Notes: generated from the sequence alone by a model not told the origin. DNA of 64,000 bases from Bacteroidota bacterium (GCA_029237825.1 JAQZBQ010000004.1:62001-126000), one strand, 5' to 3'. Positions 27,171 through 36,183 are shown, numbered from the stretch's first letter. Translations and numbers: made by a program.

Positions 27171-28378
27171 TTAAATTTTTATCGCTTCTCGTTACTTTAT
27201 CTGTAATTGGGTTTATCGCGAGTAATTGTAAAACATCCCAAAGAACAACGGTCCCAAAGAAAGTTGAATTCTGTGAGATTCCAAAGTCGTTTGAGGATGT
27301 AGCAACAATTACCTATCTACCACCAACAGATTCTATATCGGAAGTAACGATTAATCTGGTGGGTGATTTAATGTGCCACTTGCCTCAAACCAATAATGCA
27401 CGTTTAGCCAGTGGCGAGTTTGATTTCAATCCCAGTTTTGATGTGATCCGTCCTTTTTTGCAGGATGCAGATTATACCATCGGAAACCTGGAAACAACAT
27501 TTGCCGGTACCGTTCAGCCATATGCCGGTTATCCAGCATTTAATTCCCCGGATGCGTATTGTACCGCCCTTAAAAATGCAGGATTTGATTTTTTAGTCAC
27601 TGCAAACAACCATAGCATGGATACCAGGGAACATGGACTTTTAAGAACGATTGATGTCATCCGGAAGCACAGCCTTGGGTATACAGGAACTTATCTTAAT
27701 CAACAGGACCGGGATTCAATACGAATAATTGATATCCATGGCGTGAAGCTTGCTATTTTAAATTATACCTATGGTACTAACGGCGCATACCCTTCAAAAG
27801 AACACAAATACATGTTGAATGTAATTGATTCATCAATTGTTGGTGAGGAGATAAAATCTGCCAAGATGAAGGGTGCCGACATGGTGTTGGTGTTCTATCA
27901 TATGGGCCAGGAGAATATTTCCGAGCCAACCCAGCCTCAAAAGGATGCTGTGCGCTATGCGCTTGATGCGGGCGCTTCATTAGTAATTGGTGCACATCCT
28001 CATGTTGTTGGCCCGACAGAAAAAGTATATTCTCATGCCATTCACGATACCGCATTTGTCGCATATAGCCTGGGAAATTTTATCTCAAATCAATATTGGA
28101 GATACACTGATGCTGGTGTGATTTTGAAGGTAACTATAAGCAAAAATCATAGGGATCAAAAAACAAAATTTAAAAGTGCAGGGTTTATTCCTACCTGGGT
28201 GTATCGTGGCGATGGAAAGAAAAAAATGCACATTTTATTTCCATCTGAATGGGCAAATGATTCAACAAAATTACCTGACTTCATCACAAAATCACATGTG
28301 CAAAAAATGAAGGAAGCCTTTGAAGATACCCGCATGATTCTCACAAAAAATAACCCTTCGCTGCAATTAATTCAGTAG
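27167..28378 (+). CDS. CapA-family (PGA_cap) lipoprotein
   Basis: A lipoprotein signal is visible (LLVTLSVIGFIASNC, Cys21). The domain is the calcineurin-like PGA_cap fold, with metal-ligand motifs NLVGDLMCH (about 63-71), IGNLETTFAG (about 105-114), VTANNHSMD (about 144-152) and IGAHPHVVGP (about 275-284). Family members act in poly-gamma-glutamate capsule synthesis in bacilli, but most homologues, including those in Bacteroidota, have no proven role. There are no capB/C genes nearby, so capsule synthesis is not supported. Confidence 0.85.
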   Translation: MIKFLSLLVTLSVIGFIASNCKTSQRTTVPKKVEFCEIPKSFEDVATITYLPPTDSISEVTINLVGDLMCHLPQTNNARLASGEFDFNPSFDVIRPFLQDADYTIGNLETTFAGTVQPYAGYPAFNSPDAYCTALKNAGFDFLVTANNHSMDTREHGLLRTIDVIRKHSLGYTGTYLNQQDRDSIRIIDIHGVKLAILNYTYGTNGAYPSKEHKYMLNVIDSSIVGEEIKSAKMKGADMVLVFYHMGQENISEPTQPQKDAVRYALDAGASLVIGAHPHVVGPTEKVYSHAIHDTAFVAYSLGNFISNQYWRYTDAGVILKVTISKNHRDQKTKFKSAGFIPTWVYRGDGKKKMHILFPSEWANDSTKLPDFITKSHVQKMKEAFEDTRMILTKNNPSLQLIQ

Positions 28379-28421
28379 AGTTTTTGGAATTTAACAAATT
28401 CAAAAAAAGAAGCAAAAAAAT

Positions 28422-28451
28422 TTTGTATAATTGGATAAAGCTGTACCTTAG
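28422..28451 (+). promoter_or_regulatory. Candidate promoter of the deoxynucleoside kinase gene
   Basis: TTTG, an 18-base spacer and TACCTTAG (7 of 8 to TAnnTTTG) lie 37 bases upstream of the ATG. Confidence 0.5.
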
Positions 28452-28488
28452 TATATTATAAACCGAAGATATTTAGAAAGACAGATTT

Positions 28489-29106
28489 ATGCATATAGCA
28501 ATCGCCGGTAATATCGGTTCAGGAAAAACAACATTAACATCATTATTAGCAAAACATTATAAGTGGACACCTCATTACGAAGATGCAGATGATAATCCTT
28601 ATTTAAATGATTTTTATGATGACATGCAACGTTGGTCCTTTAATTTGCAGGTATATTTCTTGAATTCACGTTTCGGTCAGGTGCAGGAAATCCGCCAGGG
28701 GAAACAAAAAGTGGTTCAGGATAGAACAATTTACGAAGACGCCTACATTTTTGCACCAAATTTGCATGCAATGGGTTTGATGACTACCCGGGATTATGAA
28801 AACTACTTCACCTTATTCAAGTTAATGGATAGCCTGGTTAAAGCACCGGATTTAATCATTTATTTGAGAGCGTCTGTACCAACTTTGGTGAAGCAAATCC
28901 AAAAACGCGGTCGTGATTACGAAAATTCAATTCGTCTGGATTACCTAAAGCGTCTGAACGAGCGTTATGAGGCGTGGATCACCACCTACGAAGGCGGAAA
29001 GTTATTAATTGTAGATATTGATGAAATCAACTTTTCAGAAAGTAAAGAAGATCTTGGTAAAGTGATCCGAATGATTGATGCAGAAGTTAACGGTTTATTC
29101 AAATAA
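28489..29106 (+). CDS. Deoxynucleoside kinase (dNK family)
   Basis: This enzyme phosphorylates deoxynucleosides in the nucleotide salvage pathway. The P-loop is GNIGSGKTT at residues 7-15. The dNK substrate region reads EDADDNPYL (about 27-35), followed by the DRTIYED motif (about 82-88) and the LID Arg segment (QKRGRDYE, about 137-144). The length of 205 residues fits bacterial deoxyadenosine/deoxyguanosine kinases; which base is used is not decidable from sequence. The next gene begins 5 bases downstream. Confidence 0.9.
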   Translation: MHIAIAGNIGSGKTTLTSLLAKHYKWTPHYEDADDNPYLNDFYDDMQRWSFNLQVYFLNSRFGQVQEIRQGKQKVVQDRTIYEDAYIFAPNLHAMGLMTTRDYENYFTLFKLMDSLVKAPDLIIYLRASVPTLVKQIQKRGRDYENSIRLDYLKRLNERYEAWITTYEGGKLLIVDIDEINFSESKEDLGKVIRMIDAEVNGLFK

Positions 29107-29111
29107 ATTCA

Positions 29112-29687
29112 GTGGCAGATAATTTACATAGCGAAAAAGAGTTTGTCCATAATCAATATGAACAGATGCTGCTTGCACACCAGAAAGATGAAACGGTTTT
29201 GGTTTCTCACTATGGCGAATTATCTCAAAGCGTAATTTCAAATTTGGAAGGTGATGTTGAAGAAAAAATCACTTCTTTAGACATTGCAAAAGGACCTATC
29301 AAGAAAATATTTTTTATCAGTGTGGAAACACTGCAAAATATGCTGTTACATGGCCAAAAAAATAACCAGGGTGAGCAGCATAATTTTTTCATACTTGTCA
29401 AAAATGGTTCTAATCTAAAAGTGATTTCTTCGAATCTGGTTGCCAATTCTTCGATTCCGGCACTGGAAAAACAAATAAATACCATCAATTCCTTCGACGA
29501 CGAAAAAGCGTTAAAAGCTTATTATCTGGAACATCTGGAAAATAATACCATGAGTGAAAAAGGAGGTGCCGGCTTAGGATTTATAACTATCGGTATGAAA
29601 AGTGGAAATAAACTTAAGGTAGATTTTAAAAAAATCAATGATCAATTTTCATTATTTACGTTAACATCATCCGTTAACCTAAGCTAA
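29112..29687 (+). CDS. SiaB-like (DUF6272) GHKL-fold protein kinase
   Basis: The protein has 191 residues. A GHKL ATPase pattern is visible: an N-box-like ETLQNMLLHG at 72-81 and a Gly-rich box EKGGAGLGF at 149-157. This matches the SiaB family, whose Pseudomonas member phosphorylates the anti-anti-sigma-like protein SiaC and so controls a diguanylate cyclase. The start is GTG, since no ATG precedes the conserved region; it is 5 bases after the kinase gene, so both are cotranscribed. No SiaC-like gene is adjacent. The 3' end overlaps the converging amidohydrolase gene by 9 bases. Confidence 0.8.
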   Translation: MADNLHSEKEFVHNQYEQMLLAHQKDETVLVSHYGELSQSVISNLEGDVEEKITSLDIAKGPIKKIFFISVETLQNMLLHGQKNNQGEQHNFFILVKNGSNLKVISSNLVANSSIPALEKQINTINSFDDEKALKAYYLEHLENNTMSEKGGAGLGFITIGMKSGNKLKVDFKKINDQFSLFTLTSSVNLS

Positions 29688-30839
29688 TTTCTTTACGGAA
29701 TAATTCCCTGAATTTCCCTCAATTAAATTTATCCCGCAAGGGCGATCTGGAATGAGGCTACCAAATCGGTCATCAATTCCCAAAAATTTGGCGCCAGTTG
29801 AAGTAGCGGCTTCTAAAAGTACTTCGAGGGGTACTTGAGCTTGTTGGTTCAAAATGGTATTAATCTCGCTGATGATGGATAGGTTATTATTGCTCGCTAA
29901 ACTGTCAGTGCCCAGGGTTATAGCGCAAGCATTCCTCAGCAACATTGGAACATCCGGTAGCGCGTTTTCAATGTATAAATTTGCGTTCGGGCATAAACAC
30001 CAGTAAAGTTTTGGTTGTAAATTTTTTAAGAATTCTAAATCATTTTGTTTTGTAAATGTGTTGTGTACTAATAAAGTTTTAACATCAGGGTTTAAAATGG
30101 ATGCCAGGGTTTGAAGACTGCTTTTACCGGTAGGATTAAAATGGTCGAGTGCGATTCCAAGCGTGTTATATAACCTCAGGTAGTCGCCATGTTTGTCGCG
30201 AAAAAATTCATTTTCTGCTTCACTTTCCTGATTGTGTATGCTTGTTGGCAGGCTGTTTGCTCTACAATCATTAAGTATCTCTTGTATCAGTTGTACTGAT
30301 GCGCTATAAGGTGCATGCGGTGCAAACGAGGCTACCAGACCAGATGCAGTAAATTTTTGAAGAATTTGGATCCCTTGTTCAAAAACGCTTTTAGCGCGTT
30401 CAGGGTTCAATGCAATCAATTCCACAAAAGTGTGGTAATACAATGATGAGCTGCTCTTAACCGAAGCCGATAACTCTGTATTGCTGATGTCCCCAACCGC
30501 CACAATTCCTTCATCCCACATGATTTTATCCGCCAAATTCATTCTTTCTTTTTGTTCTTCGGAGGAAATAGCGTTACGGTGACGTATCACTGCCAGTCCA
30601 AAATCAACAATCCCCGTTAGACGATCGATCTTGTTTTTTAAATGGCTAAGTTCGAGATGGCAATGTGTATTAATAAAACCGGGACATACAATGCCCTTAT
30701 GGTGTTCAATTAACAGCTCGTCCACCTGATCTTTATTCAGCGTTTCATGAAAGGTCCCATCATTGCTGAGTGCCAAAACCGTGTCGTTTGGCAAATAACC
30801 GCTTCCTGAAAAAATCTGATCTGCTGAAATATAGCGCAT
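29679..30839 (-). CDS. Amidohydrolase (Atz/Trz-like), candidate aminofutalosine deaminase
   Basis: This metal-dependent deaminase of the COG0402 type has all metal and catalytic residues: HxH in NTHCHLELSHL (about 55-65), a His in APHAPYS, HNQESEAENEF (His and Glu), LVHNTFT (His) and GTDSLASN (Asp). The start is placed at the second Met (MRYISADQIF), which fits the family; an ATG 15 bases upstream is possible. Futalosine-pathway genes mqnB, mqnD and mqnC lie within 12 kb, and MqnB-type hydrolases need futalosine, so this may be the deaminase that converts aminofutalosine to futalosine. Guanine deaminase or another base deaminase remains possible. Confidence 0.8.
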   Translation of the reverse strand: MRYISADQIFSGSGYLPNDTVLALSNDGTFHETLNKDQVDELLIEHHKGIVCPGFINTHCHLELSHLKNKIDRLTGIVDFGLAVIRHRNAISSEEQKERMNLADKIMWDEGIVAVGDISNTELSASVKSSSSLYYHTFVELIALNPERAKSVFEQGIQILQKFTASGLVASFAPHAPYSASVQLIQEILNDCRANSLPTSIHNQESEAENEFFRDKHGDYLRLYNTLGIALDHFNPTGKSSLQTLASILNPDVKTLLVHNTFTKQNDLEFLKNLQPKLYWCLCPNANLYIENALPDVPMLLRNACAITLGTDSLASNNNLSIISEINTILNQQAQVPLEVLLEAATSTGAKFLGIDDRFGSLIPDRPCGINLIEGNSGNYSVKKLA

Positions 30840-30986
30840 AACCAAAATTAACATTTATTCTTAGGTTTGGCGGGGCTTACTTATTTTCGTTTTGGAAAGA
30901 GTTTGTGTTTTCAGTAGTCTCAATCCCGTTATGGATCAAATGGCATTATTCATCTAAAATCCTATGCCTTTTTAAGTATTTATAGA

Positions 30987-30994
30987 TAACTTTG
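30987..30994 (+). promoter_or_regulatory. Candidate -7 element of rlmN
   Basis: TAACTTTG matches TAnnTTTG exactly and ends 12 bases before the rlmN ATG, implying a leader of only about 6 bases. No clear -33 element is seen. Confidence 0.4.
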
Positions 30995-31006
30995 CAAAAC
31001 CCATAA

Positions 31007-32068
31007 ATGCCACCAAAAAGAGACATACGCGCTTTAAGTGAAACTGAATTAATTGACCTATTAAAGGAAAAGGGTGAAGCAAAATTTCGGGCTAAACAAA
31101 TCTATGAATGGCTTTGGAAAAAAACCGCTCATAGTTTTGATGACATGTCAAATTTATCCAAGCCATTAAGAGATTGGTTAAAAGAAACCTTTACGATCAA
31201 CGCTGTTGAAATCAGTGATATGCAAGTGAGTTCAGACCGCACAATTAAATGCGCTATGAAACTTTTTGACGGGAACGTTGTGGAAAGCGTTCTAATTCCT
31301 ACCAAAACTCGGATGACGGCGTGTATCTCATCACAGGTTGGCTGCAGTTTAACTTGTAAATTTTGCGCTACTGGTAAATTGAAGCGGTTAAGAAATTTAA
31401 ATGCTGACGAAATTTATGATCAGGTTGCCTTAGTAAAGAATCTTGCGGAAACTAAATACCACCAGGCCTTGACCAACATCGTTTATATGGGCATGGGGGA
31501 ACCATTGCTTAATTATGCGGAGACAATCCGTTCAGTTGATCGGATTACTTCGCCCGATGGATTGGGAATGAGTCCCTCCCGCATTACAGTGAGTACCGCT
31601 GGAATTGCAAAAATGATTATGAAACTTGGAGACGATCAGGTTAAGTTTAACCTCGCCTTATCCTTGCATGCTGCAAATGATGAAAAAAGAAATCACATCA
31701 TGCCTATCAATGAAACAAATTCATTGGACAACCTTGAAGAAGCCCTGAATTATTTTTATGAGAAAACCGGTTCGCGGGTTACATTTGAATACATAGTTTT
31801 TAAAGATTTTAATGATGGTATTCAGGACGCGAGAGAACTTGGTGACTTCTGCAAAAAAACCACAGCTAAAGTAAATATCATAGAATACAATCCTATCGAT
31901 AACGGTGAATTTAAACAAACTACGCCAGAGCGTTTGGATGCTTTTGTAAAGCATTTAGAGGGTCGGGGAATAATTGTAAATGTGAGAAGGAGTCGGGGAA
32001 AAGATATTGACGCCGCATGTGGCCAACTCGTGAATAAAAATAAATCATCTGTCCAGGTATTTAAATAA
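31007..32068 (+). CDS. rlmN: Dual-specificity 23S rRNA/tRNA adenine-C2 methyltransferase RlmN
   Basis: This radical SAM enzyme methylates C2 of A2503 in 23S rRNA and A37 in some tRNAs. The iron-sulphur cluster motif is CSLTCKFC with Cys at 113, 117 and 120. The methyl-carrying Cys is C338 in DAACGQL. An N-terminal accessory domain covers residues about 1-70. The length of 353 residues is normal. It lies 6 bases upstream of lepB and is probably cotranscribed with it. Confidence 0.96.
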   Translation: MPPKRDIRALSETELIDLLKEKGEAKFRAKQIYEWLWKKTAHSFDDMSNLSKPLRDWLKETFTINAVEISDMQVSSDRTIKCAMKLFDGNVVESVLIPTKTRMTACISSQVGCSLTCKFCATGKLKRLRNLNADEIYDQVALVKNLAETKYHQALTNIVYMGMGEPLLNYAETIRSVDRITSPDGLGMSPSRITVSTAGIAKMIMKLGDDQVKFNLALSLHAANDEKRNHIMPINETNSLDNLEEALNYFYEKTGSRVTFEYIVFKDFNDGIQDARELGDFCKKTTAKVNIIEYNPIDNGEFKQTTPERLDAFVKHLEGRGIIVNVRRSRGKDIDAACGQLVNKNKSSVQVFK

Positions 32069-32074
32069 AGCAGC

Positions 32075-33115
32075 TTGAAACGGTTTATTCCATATTCTCA
32101 AACCTTTATAGAGTGGTTTAAAGCAATCGGGATTTCTTTTCTATGTGTGTGGATACTACGCACCTTTTTTTTTGAAATTTCCCCGGTGTCGTCACCGTCG
32201 ATGGAAAAATCGCTGTTAGCGGGAGATTTTATGTTTATCAATAAACTTGCTTATGGGCCGCGTGCCCCTAAAACAATTTTGGGCGTACCGTTTGTTAATC
32301 AAAAATATTACTCCACTTTATTGACGTTACCCTCTTTACGACTATACGGATATTCCAAAGTGGAAAGAAATGATGTGGTGGTTTTTAATTATCCATTAGA
32401 TGAAGAACATCCTGTAGATCACCGCTCCTATTTTGTAAAACGCTGTATTGGGCTTCCGGGAGACAGTATAACCATTTCTGACGGGCGCGTTTACGTTGGC
32501 CATAATTTGATAGATGATGAGCAGATGCTGCAGTTTAATTACCATCTAAAATCCGATAAAACTTTAGACTCAACATTCATTTCACATTTTAACCTATTCG
32601 AGGGAGGTAAAATATCAGACAACAATGATTATTCTTTTACGCTTACACGATCTTTGGTGGATTCTTTAACATCAAAAACCTATATCACCGCTATTGAAAG
32701 AAATAGTGAGAAAAAGGGTATGTGGGATGAATTTGTTTTTCCGTTTAATGCGCATTACAAGTGGAATGTAGATAATTATGGGCCACTTAAAATACCGGCC
32801 AAGGGAGATACCGTTAGATTGGATTCATTAAGTCTTTGTTTTTTCGAACGGATAATTTCCGTGTACGAGAATAATAACTTGGTAATTGAGAACGACAGTA
32901 TTTTTATAAACGGTGATTTTGCACCATATTATGTTATCAAACAAAACTACTATTTTATGGTTGGTGATAATCGGCATAATTCGCAGGATAGCCGCCATTG
33001 GGGTTTTGTGCCAGAAGATCATATCATTGGAAAAGCAACCTACATCATCTTTTCAAATGATAAATTACATGGACAAGGTATTCGGTGGAACCGGTTCTTT
33101 AATAAAATTAAATAA
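32075..33115 (+). CDS. lepB: Signal peptidase I
   Basis: This inner-membrane enzyme removes signal peptides from exported proteins. One N-terminal membrane segment (residues about 14-34) precedes the S26 catalytic residues: Ser42 in SSPSMEKS and Lys122 in YFVKRCIGLPGDSI. Box E is GDNRHNSQDSRHWGFVP near the C-terminus. About 150 residues separate boxes D and E, a longer insert than in E. coli but usual in this phylum. The start is TTG: the first in-frame Met is the one in SPSM, inside the active site, so an ATG start is impossible. The wbqC-like gene follows without a gap. Confidence 0.95.
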   Translation: MKRFIPYSQTFIEWFKAIGISFLCVWILRTFFFEISPVSSPSMEKSLLAGDFMFINKLAYGPRAPKTILGVPFVNQKYYSTLLTLPSLRLYGYSKVERNDVVVFNYPLDEEHPVDHRSYFVKRCIGLPGDSITISDGRVYVGHNLIDDEQMLQFNYHLKSDKTLDSTFISHFNLFEGGKISDNNDYSFTLTRSLVDSLTSKTYITAIERNSEKKGMWDEFVFPFNAHYKWNVDNYGPLKIPAKGDTVRLDSLSLCFFERIISVYENNNLVIENDSIFINGDFAPYYVIKQNYYFMVGDNRHNSQDSRHWGFVPEDHIIGKATYIIFSNDKLHGQGIRWNRFFNKIK

Positions 33116-33718
33116 ATGGATTCTGTTCTTTTATCTACTGCGTATTTACCACCTTTAAGTTACTTTTCTTCGATATTTTCCAACGACATTATTGTTCTGG
33201 AAAAGTTTGAACATTTCGTAAAGCAGTCTTACCGAAACCGTTGCGAAATACTCACTGCAAATGGTAAACTTGCTTTGAGCATTCCGGTATTAAAGCAAAG
33301 TGATAAAGAATTAATTTCAGAAAAAAGAATTTCATATGCTGAAGACTGGCAAAAGCAGCATTGGCGGACTATTACAAGCGCTTATAAAAATTCGCCTTAC
33401 TTCGAGTATTTCGAAGATGAATTCAGGCCGTATTATGAAAACCAGTATGAGTTTTTATTTGAGTTTAATACCAGCCTTTTGCAAACAGTTCTGAATGTAC
33501 TAAGACTGAAGCGGGAGATACGGTTCACAGATCACTATCAAACGGATACAGGTTTCATTTCGGATAAACGAAACCTTTCCGAGATCCGGCAGCCGTTTTT
33601 CAATGGACAATCCTATTACCAGATATTCAGTCCAAAGTCGGGGTTCGTAAATAATTTAAGCTGTATTGACGCTGTGTTTAATATAGGTTTGGAAACATTG
33701 CACCTGAAGAACGCTTAA
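33116..33718 (+). CDS. WbqC-family protein
   Basis: This protein of 200 residues has the WbqC family pattern: an N-terminal LLSTAYLPPLSYFS, then YRNRCEILTANGKLALSIPV, and WQKQHWRTITSAYKNSPYF. Members are found in polysaccharide loci and, in Bacteroidota, next to lepB. The biochemical role is not established. Its ATG directly follows the lepB stop codon, so the two are cotranscribed and probably coupled. Confidence 0.88.
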   Translation: MDSVLLSTAYLPPLSYFSSIFSNDIIVLEKFEHFVKQSYRNRCEILTANGKLALSIPVLKQSDKELISEKRISYAEDWQKQHWRTITSAYKNSPYFEYFEDEFRPYYENQYEFLFEFNTSLLQTVLNVLRLKREIRFTDHYQTDTGFISDKRNLSEIRQPFFNGQSYYQIFSPKSGFVNNLSCIDAVFNIGLETLHLKNA

Positions 33719-33729
33719 GGTCCTTCAGG
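33703..33729. terminator. Possible hairpin between converging genes
   Basis: CCTGAAGAAC and GTCCTTCAGG pair with one mismatch around a 7-base loop, across the end of the wbqC-like gene. There is no adjacent T run, so terminator function is uncertain. Confidence 0.4.
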
Positions 33730-33736
33730 CACTGAG

Positions 33737-34897
33737 TTATATTTTTATTCCCACAACCAATACGTCATCCGTCTGATCGTTATCCTGTTTCCAGTTATTA
33801 AATGCATACTCCAAAAATGCTTCCTGTTCATCCATATTCATGTCCGAAACCGTAAGAAGTAATTCTTTGAAATTGGATTTGTTTAGTTTTTTATTTCGTT
33901 CCCCTCCGAATTGATCGATGAAGCCGTCTGTAAACAAATATAAGCTATCGTTTTCCTGTAATTGGCAGTCTTGTGTTTCGAATTGCTTTTCTACACCTGA
34001 ATAAAATCCAATGGGGTATCGGCTTCCTTTTAGCTCAGTAATGTTATTTCCACGCGAGATCAATACCGATCTGAAGGCACCTGAGAACGAAAGGACGTTA
34101 TTTTTTTTATCAATCCGGATTAATGCTACATCCATTCCGTCGTTAAAAGATGCATCCTCATTTTTATTAATTGTTTTAGCAAGTTCTTCATCAAGGGCTT
34201 TTAATATCTCCGATGGTTCCGAAGCTTTACGGTTAATAAATACTTCTTTGAACATTGAGTTCGCTACCATGCTCATCATCGCGCCAGGAACGCCGTGTCC
34301 GGTGCAGTCTACTACAGCCAGGTATTTATAAGTATTGTCTTCATAAAACCAGTAATAATCCCCGCTAACTATATCTTTTGGTTTATAAAGTAAGAAAGAG
34401 TTTTTGAATGTCTCTCTCAACTGGTCTTGTGTTTTGAGAATGGACTGCTGAATTCGCTGAGCATAATAAATACTGTCGGTTATATCTTTATTTTGTTCAA
34501 GTAATTGCTGGTTCGTTTCAATTAACCGACGTTCATTGGATTTATTATCAGTAATATCATACCCGATTCCGATAAGTTGGTCTTCGTTAAGGTAAGAGAC
34601 ATTCCATCGGATCCATTTTCTGCCGCCCACTGATGTTCTCAGTTCGTGTTCAAAAGTTTGTGTTGAAATTTTCTTGTTACTGAATATTCCGACAATTTTG
34701 TTTTTTACCAGCTCACCTTCCGGTTTTGAGAATCGGGTTGCCGCCCACCAGTTTTGACCCAGCAGTTCTTCTGATTGGTAACCTAATAAGCGCTGCGCAG
34801 ATTTGCTGACATAGTCGATGCTTCCGTCTGTATTTAATACCACGATAAGTGTGTTGAGTTTATCCAGGATTTGATCCTGCACATCAATTGCAAACAT
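33737..34897 (-). CDS. PAS domain-SpoIIE (PP2C-type) serine phosphatase
   Basis: This cytoplasmic signalling protein has 386 residues. A PAS domain occupies about 5-120 (DGSIDYVSKSAQRLLGYQSEELLG, shown in part: SAQRLLGY). A helical linker follows at about 120-165 (SIYYAQRIQQSIL), then a SpoIIE phosphatase domain with Asp-containing motifs GDYYWF, VVDCTGHGVPGAMMSM, DGMDVALI and LFTDGFIDQFGG. Such enzymes dephosphorylate STAS-type antagonists in partner-switch circuits. No STAS gene is adjacent. An exact TATATTTG (35025-35032, minus strand) about 130 bases upstream may belong to its promoter. Confidence 0.88.
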   Translation of the reverse strand: MFAIDVQDQILDKLNTLIVVLNTDGSIDYVSKSAQRLLGYQSEELLGQNWWAATRFSKPEGELVKNKIVGIFSNKKISTQTFEHELRTSVGGRKWIRWNVSYLNEDQLIGIGYDITDNKSNERRLIETNQQLLEQNKDITDSIYYAQRIQQSILKTQDQLRETFKNSFLLYKPKDIVSGDYYWFYEDNTYKYLAVVDCTGHGVPGAMMSMVANSMFKEVFINRKASEPSEILKALDEELAKTINKNEDASFNDGMDVALIRIDKKNNVLSFSGAFRSVLISRGNNITELKGSRYPIGFYSGVEKQFETQDCQLQENDSLYLFTDGFIDQFGGERNKKLNKSNFKELLLTVSDMNMDEQEAFLEYAFNNWKQDNDQTDDVLVVGIKI

Positions 34898-35073
34898 TTG
34901 AAAATTTTTAAGATGGGAAATGTGAAAATTAAAAACCTGTGACTAGCACGCACAGATACGCCACATGGGACTATGACAGTATCGATGGTTGGTTGAAATA
35001 TGTCCAAAAATGTTTTTCACGGAGCAAATATATAAAATATTTAATCGCTCAGATAAATTTCAAAATTTATTTC

Positions 35074-35700
35074 TTAGTGGAGTTTGGAACCGATAAGGCT
35101 TATAAATTCTTTTCGTGTTGGGTCTTTAAGGAATTCTCCTGTGAATGCAGAGGTAGTTGTTGCGCTATTTTGCTTTTGAATACCACGCATTTGCATGCAA
35201 AGGTGGGCGCATTCAATCACTACCGCTACGCCCAATGGGTTTAAGGTGTCCTGAATACAATCTTTGATTTCATTGGTTAACCTTTCCTGAACCTGTAGAC
35301 GCCTTGAAAACGCATCTACTACCCGGGGCAGTTTGCTTAATCCAACGATATACCCGTTGGGGATGTAAGCAATATGTGCTTTACCAAAAAAAGGCAATAA
35401 ATGATGTTCACATAAACTGTATACTTCGATGTCTTTAACAATAACCATCTGACTATAATCTTCTTTAAACATGGCCGATTTCAGGATTTCAGCCGGATTC
35501 AGATCATACCCCTGAGTTAAAAACTGCATGGCTTTCGCAGCTCTCACGGGAGTCTTCAATAAGCCTTCACGCGACGGATTTTCTCCGACATCATCTAAAA
35601 TATTCTTGTACATATCAGATATAGAATCAACTAATTTGTCATTATATTGATCTATCTTTTTATATCCGGAAATGTCGTGCTCAAATTCTTCGTTTAGCAT
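35074..35700 (-). CDS. folE: GTP cyclohydrolase I
   Basis: This enzyme converts GTP to 7,8-dihydroneopterin triphosphate, the first step of folate, biopterin and queuosine synthesis. The zinc-binding Cys and the catalytic His lie in [20 protein letters not shown] (about 95-114, given in part: [10 protein letters not shown]); the second zinc Cys is in [11 protein letters not shown]. The length of 208 residues is normal. It lies 39 bases downstream of a 6-carboxytetrahydropterin synthase-like gene, which would use its product. Confidence 0.96.
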   Translation of the reverse strand: MLNEEFEHDISGYKKIDQYNDKLVDSISDMYKNILDDVGENPSREGLLKTPVRAAKAMQFLTQGYDLNPAEILKSAMFKEDYSQMVIVKDIEVYSLCEHHLLPFFGKAHIAYIPNGYIVGLSKLPRVVDAFSRRLQVQERLTNEIKDCIQDTLNPLGVAVVIECAHLCMQMRGIQKQNSATTTSAFTGEFLKDPTRKEFISLIGSKLH

Positions 35701-35739
35701 GATTTTAAAATTTAAAATTTTGGCTTTTTGTTATGTAAA

Positions 35740-36150
35740 TTATTCGCCAAAATATTCAACATAATTACTGTCGGTTTCATTCAGTTTAATGCAGTGCAAT
35801 GCCGCACCCATCTCTTGGATTTTTGGCGCTAAAATATTCCAGATGAAAATGGCAACGTTTTCGGTGGATGGCATCATAGGCATTCCCTTTACGTCCAAAT
35901 TAAGATTTTTATGATCCAGAATTTCAGTAACGTCGGTGCGTATGAGTGTACTTAATGTTTTTAAATTAACAACGAAGCCAGTATCAGGATTAATTTCTCC
36001 CTTCACCGTCACAAACAATTCATAATTATGGCCGTGCCAGTTTTTGTTAGCACACTTACCAAACGTAGCCTCATTCTGTTCATCACTCCAGCCCGGATTA
36101 AATAATTTATGGGCTGCATTAAAATGTTCTTTGCGGGTAATATAAATCAT
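35740..36150 (-). CDS. queD: 6-pyruvoyl/6-carboxytetrahydropterin synthase (QueD family)
   Basis: The enzyme acts on dihydroneopterin triphosphate in queuosine (or tetrahydropterin) synthesis. Zinc-binding His residues are in FNAAHKL and NWHGHNYEL, and the catalytic Cys lies in FGKCANKNW. The C-terminal Glu of LNETDSNYVEYFG binds the pterin. The length of 136 residues is normal. Adjacent folE supplies its substrate. Assignment to queuosine rather than another pterin route is inferred; queC, queE and queF are not in the window. Confidence 0.9.
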   Translation of the reverse strand: MIYITRKEHFNAAHKLFNPGWSDEQNEATFGKCANKNWHGHNYELFVTVKGEINPDTGFVVNLKTLSTLIRTDVTEILDHKNLNLDVKGMPMMPSTENVAIFIWNILAPKIQEMGAALHCIKLNETDSNYVEYFGE

Positions 36151-36183
36151 AGTAATTTAACGGGATAAAAATACTAATTATAA

